This document shows, one piece after another, positions 46,051 through 58,473 of a stretch of 64,000 nt of DNA. Origin of the DNA: Amylostereum areolatum. Taxonomy: Eukaryota; Basidiomycota; Agaricomycetes; Russulales; Stereaceae. The stretch lies in NCBI GenBank assembly GCA_012932865.1, contig SAXG01000004.1, positions 124,001 through 188,000 of the forward strand, given 5' to 3'. How positions within the stretch are numbered: position 1 is the first letter of the stretch; each line of letters opens with the position of its first letter. The notes beneath the pieces were generated by a model. The model ran no database searches. It was not told where the DNA came from and was given only the letters and a program-made list of their open reading frames with translations. The position numbers were made by a program, and so were the translations under genes.

Positions 46051-46985
46051 ATGGTGCGTCGCCGTCGTGCCGCTCGAAGACGGAAGCGATGCTGATCACG
46101 CAGGACGACAGGCTGACTCCTCCGTTACCGACCCGCAAGTCGCCGCCGACCTCAAGAAGAAGCGCACGTTCCGCACGTTCTCGTACCGCGGCATCGAGCT
46201 CGAAAAGCTCCTCGACCTCAGCAACGAGGAGGTGCGCCTCCTTTCGCTCTCCACTCCATCGAAAATGCTGATCGCTTTTCCTGAAATTCCAGTTCGTGGA
46301 GGTACGCAGGTTCCCAGACGTCCGTTTGGCGACTTTTCGCTCACAGGCCCATTTCCCTCCCATTTCCCACCTTTCGCCTTCGATCCTTTCACAGGTCGTC
46401 CACGCTCGCGCACGTCGTCGGTTCCAGCGCGGTCTCAAGCGCCGCCCGATGGGCCTCATCAAGAAACTCCGCAAGGCCAAGAAGGAGGCCCCCCCGAACG
46501 AGAAGCCCGCGGTCGTGAAGACGCACTTGCGCGACATGATCGTCGTCCCCGAGATGATCGGCTCCGTCGTCGGCATCTACAACGGCAAGGTGCGACGCCG
46601 CTCGTGTGCGGGGCTTTGTGGAGGTGGCGGAGGCTGACGAGGAGATGCATACATAGGTCTTCAACTCGGTTGAGATCAAGCCCGAGATGGTCGGCCACTA
46701 CCTCGCCGAGTTCTCCGTCTCGTACAAGCCCGTTCGCCACGGTCGTCCTGGTGTACGTCCTCAGTTCCATTCCATACACCTCCCTCTCCCCGCTCACACG
46801 CGCCGTCCATACAGATCGGCGCCACCCACTGTGAGTCCTCCTCCGATCTGACCGCCCCAGCGCCACTCACACAATGCCTCGCCGCGTCCAGCATCTCGTT
46901 TGTGCGTCTCTTTTTTTCTCTCCCCTGTTGATAAGAACGGCGTGTGCTGATAACGAACGACGTTGGCAGCATTCCCCTCAAGTAA
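46051..46985 (+). CDS. rps15: 40S ribosomal protein uS19 (S15), with micro-exons
   Basis: uS19 sits in the head of the small subunit. Eight exons: 46051-46053 (ATG alone), 46112-46231, 46293-46301 (9 nt, FVE), 46395-46589, 46657-46752, 46815-46830 (16 nt), 46892-46901 (10 nt) and 46970-46985. Joined, it reads [20 protein letters not shown] and [20 protein letters not shown], then [60 protein letters not shown], and ends HGRPGIGATHSSRFIPLK, an exact family ending. The micro-exons are required to restore the conserved NEEFVE and THSSRFIPLK segments, and all have GT and AG borders. Confidence 0.95.
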
Positions 46986-48244
46986 TCGTCTCGCACCGCC
47001 TGCCTGTTGTTTTACTACTACGTACCCGCTCCACGACCTCCCTTGCCGGCCTCCCTAAAAATTACATGCATTATGCCCACAGGCTGCTTATGCTTCCATG
47101 CTCCCCTTGTACGATCAGATGTTGAGCTCCGACGATTACGCTCAATTTCGTGAGATGTGTGTAAGATGGAAAACCTAACGCCGGGTGGTGCAAGTAAGAA
47201 TGCTGCAAAGAAGGTTGATCCTGTAACTCCGTGGAGGTTCGGTTCCGTCAGTCTATATAAGTAACATATATAATTCGTCGCTAGGCGTGTAGTCGTAGCA
47301 TTGCATCCACCGCCGAGGCAGTCGGCCTTTGCAGGTATGACAAAACATTCGCCAACCTGAAGTACAGGATTTTTAAGAGCGTTTATTCAGGCGACGATTT
47401 TAAAGAGCTGAGATCTGAGAGCCGGAGTTGTACTTCATTTCCTGAACCCAAACCGTACATAATGAACGTACTTAAGCTTGGGGTCACTCAGAGCACCTTT
47501 CCCATCCAGATATGTATGTCGTACCGAGTACGTAGTCAACTAGCATGGTACGAGCCGGTTCCAGTCCTGGAACCCTGGCGACCGAGCGATAGTAATCCTC
47601 GACTAGAAGAAACGTCCCGCCTCTGAAGTTCGCTTCGCGGTTGGATTATCGCTATAAGTTAGAAGAAGGCCCTAGTGTACTGTACATCTTGTCGACGACT
47701 TCATCCTCGTGCTCGACCGCGGTGAAAAAAAAGGAGAGAAGATAAGTAAGAAGAAGCGGAAAAGCGCACCTCGAACGAGGGTGCGAGAAGGAAAAAAGAA
47801 AGAAAAAAGGTGGTGGAGGGGGAGAGAGAAGGGCGCGTCGCGAGGGGTATATAATATCGATTGTATATTGCCGAAATGCGTGGTCCGTCGTCGTTAGACA
47901 AAGTGAGGAAGCGGGTGGGGAAAAGCGGGACGAAGCAGAGTACTGAAGCGGTGAAAAAAAGTCGGAGCGAGAGATATAGGTCGTAGGTCACAGAGAGAGA
48001 GAGAGAGAGGAGAGAGGGAGCGGGAGCGGGAGAGTATGATGAAATACAGATATGCAGCGCGAAGAGGGGGCGGGGGAAAAGGAGAAGCAGTAGCAGTAAA
48101 TGGAACAACGCCGGCGTGGTTGGGGGATGTAATACAGAGGGGAGGCCCGGGCGGGGTAGGTAAGTGAGTAGGCTACGCGTGGGTGGCGGTCAGAAGAGCG
48201 AGACAGCAGAGAAGGGGCGGGGACGCAAGCAGAACAGAAAGAAA
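46986..48244. other. intergenic, convergent 3' regions
   Basis: It contains purine-rich stretches (GA runs at 47985-48015). A leucine-rich open frame on the minus strand (47701-48108) is the complement of these runs and is not called. Confidence 0.4.
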
Positions 48245-48583
48245 TCACGATCTTTGCCGCAACTGCATCGGTGGCCCAGGTCCGTGTCCGTTCCCGTTCG
48301 CATTCGCAAAAGCGTGGGGCGGGATAGGTTGCTCGCTGCTCGAGCGCGGGAAAGAGGCCGACGTCGGCCGCGAGGGCGATTGCAGCCTCTGCGCGTTCCA
48401 GTCGTCGATCGTGTGCCCGTTCGGTATCCGCGGTTGCGGAGACTGCATCATCGAGCCGCCTTGTCCGAGGGAAGTGCTGGATCCTGGGGCGGGGAACGAC
48501 ATGGGCGAGTGGGTGAGCCCGGGTTGCGGAGGCATGCGCGGCGACTGCATCGACATCGATGGTTGCTGTCCTTGTTGCTGTCC

Positions 48584-48626
<43 letters not shown>

Positions 48627-51600
48627 TGCTGGTAGCCATTGCGGAGATTATGCTCCGATTGAGACGTTTGTACCATACCGGGGCGTTCTGGGCTCCGCGA
48701 CAAAGCAGCACCCAACCTAAATACAGTGGATGCGTTAATCGCAAACAGCGGAACACAAGGAGACACCCTTACCTCGAGTCTAATGGAGGTTCCGAAGGGC
48801 GGTTGGGATGCGGCGACCCAGAAGTGCCCGGATAGGGTGCACTACCAGTAACGGGCGACATTGCCGGACCTAATGAGCGCCCTGCAGCCTTCAATCGCAT
48901 GTAGGTCTCGACTTTCTTCATGAAGTCCTTGCTGGGAAGCTCCATGCACTGCGTGAAGTACTGTTGGTCGTCTAGGATGGGTAAGAACTCCTCCGGGACG
49001 GTGTAGAAGTAGTCCTGGTTTTCGAGGAGCGCCGTCACCACACGGATAGCCCCAAAGCTGTCGTCGCGCATGGCATCTCGTCCCTGCGAGTACAGGATGC
49101 TTGGACAAATAACCGTCGCAAGGTTCGGGAGGTCCATCTTGCTTCCCGTGCGCTCGTCCATGTGCGCAAACGACGCCACCCATTTGAGGAACACAAACAG
49201 GACCTCCATCGTATCGCGATGACTCTTAGGAAGGATGATCGCCAGCATGTGCAGCAAGCGTTTGCGGTCCGCAATGTTGGACATACCTGCCAATTCAACA
49301 AGCACCAGTTGTCAGTAACGCCACTAGCGTGAAGCTGAGAGGACAAACTTTGTGAGGCAATCAACAAGCGATGCAGCTTGAACGTTAGCAAGGGGTCAGG
49401 GAGCTCCCGGAGGAAACGCTTGAGCAATGCGGCGAGTTGAACGGGATTATCTGTGGTTAGATCCACAGATGACGGATCCCGGTCTAGGACCTCGACCAAG
49501 TCATTCAATCGCTTGATGTTCCCGTTTTTGCGGAAAATTCCCTCCACGGACATGTCTGAATAAAAATCGCCGGATAGACGCTGGTCAGAAGATGTATAAC
49601 TACTAGTGTACGGCAGAGACGCACCCATCTGTCTCATCGCAGACACGACATCATCGATGAAACTGGGCACCCGCAACGGTTCCCTCGACGCCCCATGGGT
49701 GGAATCTACGCCCTCTCGTTCGACAAGCAGCTCCAAGGGCACGCCGAAGGCACCTGACCAGGACGTTAGTCTTTGCGAGGACCTGCGAGGACCTTAAAGT
49801 ACGTACCTTTCTTAGTGGTTTTCTTCTTATCCTGCTTAAACAGCTTGTTCCAGAAACCCGTCTTCTTCGGCTCCACCAACTCCAGCAATTCCTCGAGATC
49901 AAACTGGTCGCGCAAGGTAGATCGGTAAAGGATCACGACCGCCGCGTGCCGGACGATAGCCAGCTCGAGGGGTGTGAGCTCCGCAACGAAAGGTATTGAG
50001 CTTTCCCTAGGAAGAGATCGATGTTGTTCCATCGCCTGTGCCGCTTCCGCAAGTTGTGGGATATCCGCCAAAGTAATGCCCTCCCGCACACCGGCCAGTG
50101 GCCCTTCGCTGGACCCTACGGCCGGGGACGATGGTGCTGGTGCAGGGTCGTCCACAATCATCACTTCCGTGTTGCTACGGGAGTAGGTCGGTCGTGGCGG
50201 TGGCATTTCCAACTGACCAGGATAGCCTCGAGGAGTTTGCGTCGTTGGCGAAGGCTGGACTTGGGTATCTCGTTGTGCACGAGACGCTGAAGAAGGGGCT
50301 TGTTGGACCACTGGTCGGTGGGCGTGGAAAGCGGTCGGATCGTGGGCATGAGGATGTGATCGACTGGTCCCCGTGAGCACGTCGGTCGGTTGAGGCAATC
50401 TTCCCGCTGGGACTCTCAACCACTGTCGAGCGCTTCGGTAGGCGAGCGGTTGCGGAAAGCTTCCGGTCCAGCTGAGCATTCCTCATCATGGTGTCGCCAG
50501 AGTTGCGATATGGGTCGCGCTGGACATCGTCTGCGGGTTGGGCAGATGGTGCTGCTACTTGGTCAGTGGAAATGCTCGATCAAAGGCACTGATAATGACT
50601 CACTTGGCGTTAGGGGTATCACCTTCCGTTTCTTCAGGAGTAGGTAAAGTCGTCGGAGCGCGACGTTGAGGAGGAAGGCATACTGCTCCAGTCGGGAGAC
50701 GGCTTGAAAACCAGGTCTACAGTTCTGGTGTCCATGCTCCGTGCAGAAGATGATCGTCGGGACATTGCCGAACGAAGGTGTCTCCACAACGCCCTCCTGG
50801 TCGTAGACAAACAGATCCACGTTTGCTGGTGGTCGGCGAACGCTCGTAATCCTCGGAGCAGCTCCGTCCTCTCCCCTCGCCTTATCCTTGTCCTCCACCG
50901 CTTTTGCCACGTCGTGTGCCGCAGCCGCCTTCCCGCATGATTTGCATTGTACACAATGTGAATGCCACCGTTGGTAGGTGCCAAGACGTACACAGTCCTC
51001 CTCCACGGTTTGATTGCATTTCACGCACAGGTCGGAAGGAGGATTGACCACGGCGATTCCGCTGAGCACAGGATCGCGCGGTGCGCCGATGAAAGGCGAC
51101 TCACCCGCGTTTTCAGGCGCGAGACTACGGAACCCGTACGTGACGCCGCTGGTGGTAGCGTTGGTGCCAGCGCCCGGCCGTTGCGCGGGAATGATTTCGC
51201 CCTTCGCGCCCTTCATCATGCGACGGGCGGAAGGATTGCCACCTTGGACGGCGAGAAGATGAAGTTTGTCGAGGAAGGAAGCCATAGAGTCGCGGGCAGC
51301 ATATTCGCGTTCGAGCTTCAGCGCCCCAGTAAGCGCGATGCGGATGAGGATCTTAAGGTAGTGCGCTAGACCGGTCACGAGAGCAAGAAGTTCTTGGGTC
51401 ATGCCCATTCTCCGGGCGCCCGTTTCCTGCGTGTGGGAAAGCAGTGTGAAAAGATCCACAGTTTTACGGCAAAGCATACGCGCTTCTCGAACATGGGACA
51501 TCCCTGCGACGCCGAGATTAGTATGCGAGGACGTAATCCGAAAAAAAGTATGCAACGGACCTTTGACGTTTAGGCGTGCAAATGCGAACTCGAGATCATC

Positions 51601-53179
51601 GATAGTCGCAAAGAGCACTTCCACGTGCAAAATGAACTTCTCCGCCATCCGGATCGCTTCGAGATATTGCCCGTTGCTCACTTGTCGCAACATATCCGAT
51701 ATGCAGGCCGCGCTTGACTCCTCGAAGGCGGACAAGACGCTAAGGGGGGCTTAGTCGGGGACGCTGGAGGAGGAAGAGCGGGGGAGGGCTTACGTCCAGA
51801 TGCGATAAACCTGCTGTTCCATCCTAGACTGTTTGTCTTTGAGGGTAGCCGGGGTCTCGCGCTTCTCCTCCTCTTCGTACGGCGCCTCCGAATTGTCGGG
51901 CGTTACATCCAAACTAGTCGGCCGACGAGAGACCACTTTGACGTTCCAGAACTACAAGGACGTTGGGTTCAGGCGGGTGGTGAGTAGGGAGCGGACGGCA
52001 ACGCACCTTGTTGATCATGTAGCACTCTGGATGCCAGCACTCGTCGCGCATATTACGATTGATCTCCACGAACTGCTTGAGGATGGCAGTACTGCAGCCA
52101 GCGCACTTGGTGGCAAATCGAGTAGAGTAGTGATAATGACAGTAGACGTCACCATCGTGCTCGTAGTAAGAGTCTTGAGGGCCGAAAAGCGTTGGGCAAA
52201 TAGAGCAGGTGAAGTGCTCGACATGATACTTCTTGTCTATGGGCGGAGGGTTTGAGGAAGAAGTACAGAAAAATAAGGATACGTACTGCACGCCGTAATA
52301 TAACTTCCCCGTAACGCGAGTCCACACTTGGCACAGATGAGGTTCAATCGGCGGAAGTAGTCGCGCTCACACAGCGGTTGCTGTTTGCCGTCGGGACCAT
52401 CGATCGGGAAAAACTTCTGAGCGACGACATCCCCGCAATCCTTGATGGAAGGAGGTAAGCTTGCGGGTACGGAGCCGCAAGGAAATGATGACGCACCATG
52501 CACTTGAAGCACTGCAAGTGAAAGACCGTTCCGAGAGCCCGAACGAATGCACCGGTCATCGGCTGTCCACAGGCAGAACATGATCTAGGAGAATGTGGGC
52601 ATGAGACCAGGGAGGAGGACAGGAGAGGCGGGGCAGATATGGGCATGCACGAGGACTTACGTGGAAGAGGAGGTGACGGAAGAGGACGAAGTGGGGACGC
52701 GGGGATCCAAATTGGAGGAAGGCGCGTACGACGAGGCGGAGGTAGTGCTGAGGCGTTTCTGAGAGCGATCGGAGTGGCCGGAGGAGGAAGGGGTGATTGG
52801 TGTTAGCGTTGGATGAGCTTCCGGGTGTCGTGGGACGACTTGCGGCGAGGAAGGCGGGGGCGGGAGGGGTGGGGGCAAACTGAGGGTAAGAAGAATGGTT
52901 GAGGTCTTCGCTCTTCGCATGAGAAGACATCTGAAAGTCGTGCTGCCTGCGCGCATGGTCGAGATCGTGCGCGGAACCGGTCGTTGAGGCGCGGTGAGGG
53001 AGGTTCGGGCGATCGACGAGGCGACCGTCTGGGGGAAGAGAGCCAGCGGCGGAAGGTCCCGCCATCGCGACGGGCGACAGCTGTCGAGGGGAGGATTTGG
53101 GAGAATCTCTCGATGAAGGCGTCCAGGGAGAGGGTAACGACGGTGCCGAGAGAGGGCCTGAATCCTGCCGTGAAGTCAT
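48245..53179 (-). CDS. LIM-domain Rho GTPase-activating protein
   Basis: It switches off Rho/Cdc42-type GTPases in polarity and wall control. The ATG at 53179 opens MTSRQDSGPLSAPSLPSPWT, a Ser/Pro-rich N-terminus. LIM 1 is CSACGQPMTGAFVRALGTVF with HLQCFKC. LIM 2 is CAKCGLALRGSYITAC with YHVEHFTCSIC. LIM 3 begins CAGCSTAILKQFVEINRN with CWHPECY. After a helical region (MLCRKTVDLFTLLSHTQETG) a further CVKCNQTVEEDCVRLGTYQR with CVQCKSC follows. The RhoGAP domain has SVEGIFRKNGNIKRLNDLVE (Arg finger), NPVQLAALLKRFLRELPDPL, and DLPNLATVICPSILYS. The C-terminus is Gln/Pro-rich with about 17 Gln. The closest yeast types are Rga1 and Lrg1. Ten or more introns; the stop is at 48245. Confidence 0.92.
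48594..48636 (-). repeat. CAG-type trinucleotide run (polyglutamine)
   Basis: It encodes the Gln-rich tract (about 17 Gln, then GQQQGQQ) near the C-terminus of the RhoGAP. Confidence 0.75.
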
Positions 53180-54463
53180 GGGTGAAGTTGGAAGACGGGC
53201 GTCGATCCGTTATAACATGCAAGGAGGTACGTGTCGTCGAGGAACGGGTGGTGCACGACGACGGCGACAGCGAGGAAGAAGGAACGGACGACGTTGGGTG
53301 AGGGAACGGACGAAGAGCTTGGCTACAACTCGACGGCGGCGGGCCTGGTTCCAGCAACGCTCCGTGACTTTCACCCGAATCTCTCGTCACGTCACGCCGT
53401 CACGCCGTTTCTCAGTGCCTCCTTTCCCACTTCCGCCTCTGCTGTCTTGCTGCAGTCCAGCGTTTCGCTAGGGTTCGCCTTTGCCAACTCGAGAACGCAG
53501 CGCCTCGCGCTTGACTCTGCAAGGCACATCCACAATTCTACTCCGATTTATCCTGGTACCTCTCATCCAACCCTCACCAATTCGTTCTCCTCAGACGTCA
53601 TTTCTCCCTTGATCGCACACCGCCTTCGACCATCTCTGGCCTGAACGGCTTGGATATCAGCATCACGTCCTAGGCGGAAACAAGCCGAGCTGGTCTATTT
53701 GCCCGTCATAGGAAACCCCATCGCTCCGCACAGCAGCTCCGCAACTCCTCCTGGCAGTTGCTGGCTCAACTCTTCGAATTCCTCTCGGGCGTTTCCCGGG
53801 CATATTCGCCCCATTTTTTTTTCGGGAAAGACACCGATTCAGATACCACAAAAAACGCCGCTCGGGACCATTACGGCGGTTGTCCATGTCTTCAGCGCCA
53901 TGACCCTGGGAGCTATGTTATTTTCTCCCTGAGGTCTCCACGCGGACGTATCGCTATACTACTAGCTTCCCCCCGAAGTAAAATTACTCAACGTGGAGAA
54001 CAGACTGGCTGGCTCCGTTACCCCCGATCCTCCAAGGCGGTACTTCATTTTTGATATCCGAGTTGGCCTGTTTCGTGTTTAGATATTGGATATTGGATAT
54101 GGATGCGCTGTGACCGTTAACGTGAACGGTGAAGGAGATGAAGGACTTGGACGCAGAGGGACAGAGAGAGCACGTGCACGGGGCACTGGGTACCTGACGT
54201 GTTCCCAATAAGGCGAAAGATCCGGATTACGCAACAGAGACGGCGGTCGGCCAGAAGCGACGGAAGCGAGAGTTGTGAAGGTCCCACGGCAGCCTCTGCA
54301 CGTCCAAGTCGTCTTCAACTGGTCCCTTGTGTTTTCTCGGTTTCTTCTCCCTCTCTCCCCCTACCCCCCTTCCATCACGCGTCCTACCGCCTTTTCACTC
54401 GTTTGCCCTCACTTACTTTATTGACCCACATCCTGCGATTATCACGACCCCGCATACGACCCC
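53180..54463. other. divergent intergenic region
   Basis: It separates the RhoGAP start from the vezatin-like gene. Short open frames (for example 53231-53644) have no domain or splice support. Confidence 0.4.
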
Positions 54464-57400
54464 ATGGCACAGGCCGTGTTCGACGATCACCCTCTCGAGG
54501 CCTACCTGCGGCGTATGTCCTGTGTTTCATTCCAAACCCGGATAACCGTTGATGTCATTCTCAGAATCCGGTGAAGGCGTGGAACCCATGCCAGGCGCTA
54601 TGTCCGACCTGCCAGGAAGTGATGACGACCTGTCGGAATTCGAACCCGAGGAGGACCTGTGGAAGTTCCTACCAGAGCCCGTGTTACAGCTGCTCGAGGT
54701 AAGCTTCCCGCCCTTTGTTCATTTCGGGGCGCTCCAGCAGGTTGTGTGAGTCCGAGTGGTTCGTTTGGGAAGGAGGCGGGCTTTCATTTCGCTCATAGGC
54801 GAGAGTGGGTTGCGTCCCGCTGTCTCCTATATTGATCGACGCGCCGTGGGTGTGCTTTCGAGGCGCCACCTCCGCGGCTCACCGTCTGTTCACGGCGTGG
54901 AGCTCTGACGTCTCTATTATGCGTCCTCCATCTCTACCGGCGGATCTACATCGTCCCCTTCTCTCCTCTCCCTCCGTCACTGCAGCTCCCCTGAACATGC
55001 ATACTGACGGCCGGTATCTCCTCCAGCTTCTGCTCTCTGCTCTCTCTTCAACTCGCAAACTCGCCACCGAACGTGAATTCTCCGAGCGTTTCAAATATGT
55101 CATCATCTCGTCGACACTCCTGTCCTCCTCCATCAGCAGCCCTCCCTCTTCAAATCATGGCCACTCAAATAGCGCGGATTCGTCTCGCAATACCGTGGAC
55201 ATATCCGAAATACCTTCCGAGCGACCCCCTCCTCAACATCCGCCTGTTCCACCTGCATCTCTCCCTTGGCACATCATCGCTATATGTTCTCTATCTCTTC
55301 TCTTTCTATTATCGGGGTCTGTACCCTTCTCTGTCCTGCTGGCTACAACAGCATATTATCTCCACACGCGTTCCCAAGACACGGGGAATGGCGCAGATCC
55401 CATGAAGCCTGTAAGCATATGTCTATTCTTGCCTTTCTCACAACTCGCTCATTGACGTCTAGACACTCAACACGCTAAACGAGCTGGTGGCGACTAGTAA
55501 TTTATGGGAGTCTACCGTCTACGAAGCCCATGCCCTCCTTGAAAAGGAAGAAAAATTGTGAGCGCTTCTATTACTACCCGTTTTACGAGCATATACTAAT
55601 CAACCTCCACCATGGCAGATATTACTCCAATCCTTCCGTGGTTTCCTCAGGCCTTCGCGTCGCATTGCATTCATGTCTTCAGGCAACCCAGACACAGTCC
55701 GATAATGTCCGGCAGCTTCTTGCGGCCCTCACTGCCCCAGAAGCCCTCTCTCAGCTCTCGGAGATGTATGCTCCTCCGTCGCCCGTCCGTCCGATGTTGA
55801 CCCTGTCGCTGGACACGTCACGGCCTTGGTCATTACCCTTAGGCACTCGTCCACCTGCACTTTCGGCCTCCGTCGACAAACGCGCCACATGGAATGGCAG
55901 CGGCGCGTATTCGTACAGTGCGCTCGCGTCGGAGGGCAGTCCTACAAAACACATGCTCCGTCGTCGGGAAAAACGTCGTTCGGACCTTACAACTCTAATA
56001 CAGGTCTCACGACCGACCAGTGTCAGTGCACCCACCACACCCAACCTTCCGGGCGTGAAGGAAGAGAGTGACTATATGGATTCCGACCACGTAGTCAACG
56101 CCCCTGACCCTGACCTTCCTTCCGATGGGATGGCCAAATTTGGTGTCGACGCCCTTGACCTTCAACGCAGTCGAATGCGCAGTGGCCTGAGCACCCTTGG
56201 ATTTCCCTCCATTCCTTCTCCTCCACCGTCTTATGCCCCACATTCTCCGCGCTCCCCGCGCTCCCCTCTCTCCCCTCGCCCCCCGTCGCATCGCCACAGC
56301 CGCTGCTTTCGGATCATCATCCACCCCACCATCTTCCACGCCTTCCTCGTCCGGCTCGCGATTTACATCCCTACAGTCGTCGCGCCACCCCCTATCCCTT
56401 TCCGCTCTCAACAACGCGCTCACGGGCGCGTTGGCAGGCCAAGCGCTATGCGTCAGCCCACTTGTTGGCATTGCGCTTTGGAGAGGAGGAGGACGAGATG
56501 TACTGGGGCGACGTACGCGAGGTCATGGCACTGCTTACCAGCACGTTGGCCGATGAGGCAGCCCGTCTCGTCGAGGCTCTCGATCAAGCAGGAGCACCTT
56601 CGTCTCATGGACCAAATACCGAGCCCTGCCACGTCCCCAGTGCCCTCACCGCCCCGCGATTCTGAACACGACGCATGTCCTCGGCTCGCACAAGGCCTTC
56701 CCCCACGCTCGCACTTTGTCGCAGATGATCTCGTTTGCACCTACGCCAAGCCATATGTCCAAGTTCGCGGGCCATGTCGACGCGATGTCGACCGCCCTGA
56801 ACGACGCGCGCGAGCACCTGGAGGAGTGCGTCGCCACGTTGCGCGACGCCCCGTTGCCGTCCTTGGAAGAGGACTCCGAAGCGGCCATGCGCGCGGTGGC
56901 TGAGCTTCCAGCGGTACAGGCGTACGAGCGTCTACGACGCGAGCTTGGCCTCGCCCTACGCGAGTGCGAGCGGGGCCGAGAGCGTTTGTTGGACATCGTG
57001 ACGCCACCCAAGCTCGAATGCGATGACGAGGATGAGGACGAAGATCTCGACGACGTGCCCGCGTTGGACCCCAACGCGAGCGACAGGTCGGACCGGACGG
57101 ACTCCGCAGGTGCAAAACATGCCCGCGTCGCCGGATGCGTTGGCGTCCATGGCGGACGATGCGGTGCTCGTTCATGAAGCACCACAGCCCCTCGTAAACG
57201 AGGCGACGTTGGAAATGCTCCTGACGGAGCATCTGCCCCCGCAGGGTGTTGAGCAGGTGTTCGAGGCCTGAGCCTGAGACGCTGACAGGCTTCATCCGTG
57301 AACGCTCCAAAGCTGTCACGCGAGGAGCGAATCAAACTTGCGAAAGCAAGGCGGGGGAGTGGTGGTGGCGCCGGACTTGGACTTTCAGCTGGACCAGGGA

Positions 57401-57682
57401 TCCGTGCGTGGGGTGGGTAGAATGGAAAGGTGGGGTCCGAGTGGAGATGTGGTTGAGGAGCTGAAGGATGTCATCTGGAAGGTGGGGGAGAGACGACGGA
57501 GGATGACGGAGGGTCAGGACCGGCGAGGATCAGATCAGCCGAGGGCGCGGGTGCAGGACCAGGATGTATTCGTGGCGCCGCTGTCTGTTGTCCTCGAGCA
57601 GCCTCCAGCGCCAGGGGTACACTGTGGATGTGGAAGGTGCGTCGTGAGTCCGTGTTGTCTATGTTGTCTGTTTGTCCCCTAG
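54464..57682 (+). CDS. vezatin/myosin-binding-domain-like membrane protein
   Basis: The start [16 protein letters not shown] (54464) is followed after an intron by [20 protein letters not shown] and [18 protein letters not shown] hydrophobic pair [20 protein letters not shown] and [16 protein letters not shown] forms one or two membrane segments. Later helices are [40 protein letters not shown], and [20 protein letters not shown], then [20 protein letters not shown]. The C-terminal part is [17 protein letters not shown] and [20 protein letters not shown]. This order resembles fungal proteins with the vezatin-type myosin-binding domain, but I am only fairly sure. Apparent frame changes at 56.3, 56.7, 57.1, 57.26 and 57.4 kb can all be explained by short introns (32-65 nt). 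Confidence 0.6.
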
Positions 57683-58473
57683 GATCGTCCCATCGGCGTG
57701 GGCTCTTCGGTACCATACTTTACTTAATCCGTCGTTTATTCCTGTCGCATAGTTTCACTTCCTTATTTTTCCGCTATGGGGTCTACATACATGTCGCATA
57801 CAGCGTACGCTTCTACGTGCGTTATAGCATTGCTATCGATCAAAATATGTCTTGTCGAGTTGTTGCTGGAGGCAGCTGTTTGGGCATGTTTGACCAAGTT
57901 TGGGTAACCGCTGTCCGCTATCTCGGAACCAGTACTGAGTACTCTGACTTCACTATGTACATTCTCACAACGCTTTTGTCTAGCAATTCTCAATCTCCTG
58001 GCTTGCTTGATCAATGGTACCAACTTCGTCTTCGGCATGAACGTTCTCTTTCCTTTACCGTCTGGGCAGCTGAGGCTCTATGACCGACTGTGGTTCGTCA
58101 GCTCAGGCGCTACCGGTGTCGGATGGCTGACTGCAACCCGCTTTTCGCCACTGCCGAGCTACATATTCATGTCTACTTGACCATGGATAACCGACTGGCG
58201 ACTCTCTTCGAGATTAACGGAGAATCGCCATGAGCGCCTACTTTCTGAGTCCTGACCAAGCCCGACTGACCAAGCCCGACTCACGAAAGTTCAGGAAGCC
58301 GAGGCGGAAACGCACACACCGACTCATCCACGCCATTTGCCTCTCAATGCCGATTTATGTCTTACGGAAGGGTCTACAGGTGGGCATAAAAAGGTCGAGC
58401 TCGAAGGCAATGACTTCCTATCACCTCACACATTTCCGCCCTCGCTCACAAGCCATCTCCACGCACCACGAAC
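57683..58473. other. intergenic, old yellow enzyme copy-2 promoter region
   Basis: It is AT-richer than its surroundings. A CATAAAAAGG sequence near 58384 is a TATA-like site. The last 60 bases before 58474 resemble the leader of the intact copy. Confidence 0.4.

Noticed and set aside
47701..48108. 135-codon Leu/Ser-rich minus-strand frame
   Set aside because: It is the complement of GA-rich 3' flanking DNA, with no start context or homology.
53231..53644. 137-codon plus-strand frame
   Set aside because: It is antisense to the RhoGAP N-terminus and promoter, with no domain or splice support.
56285..57420. Multiple frameshifts in the vezatin-like gene, suggesting a pseudogene
   Set aside because: Each frame change can be joined by a short intron with acceptable GT and AG borders that restores protein-like sequence.
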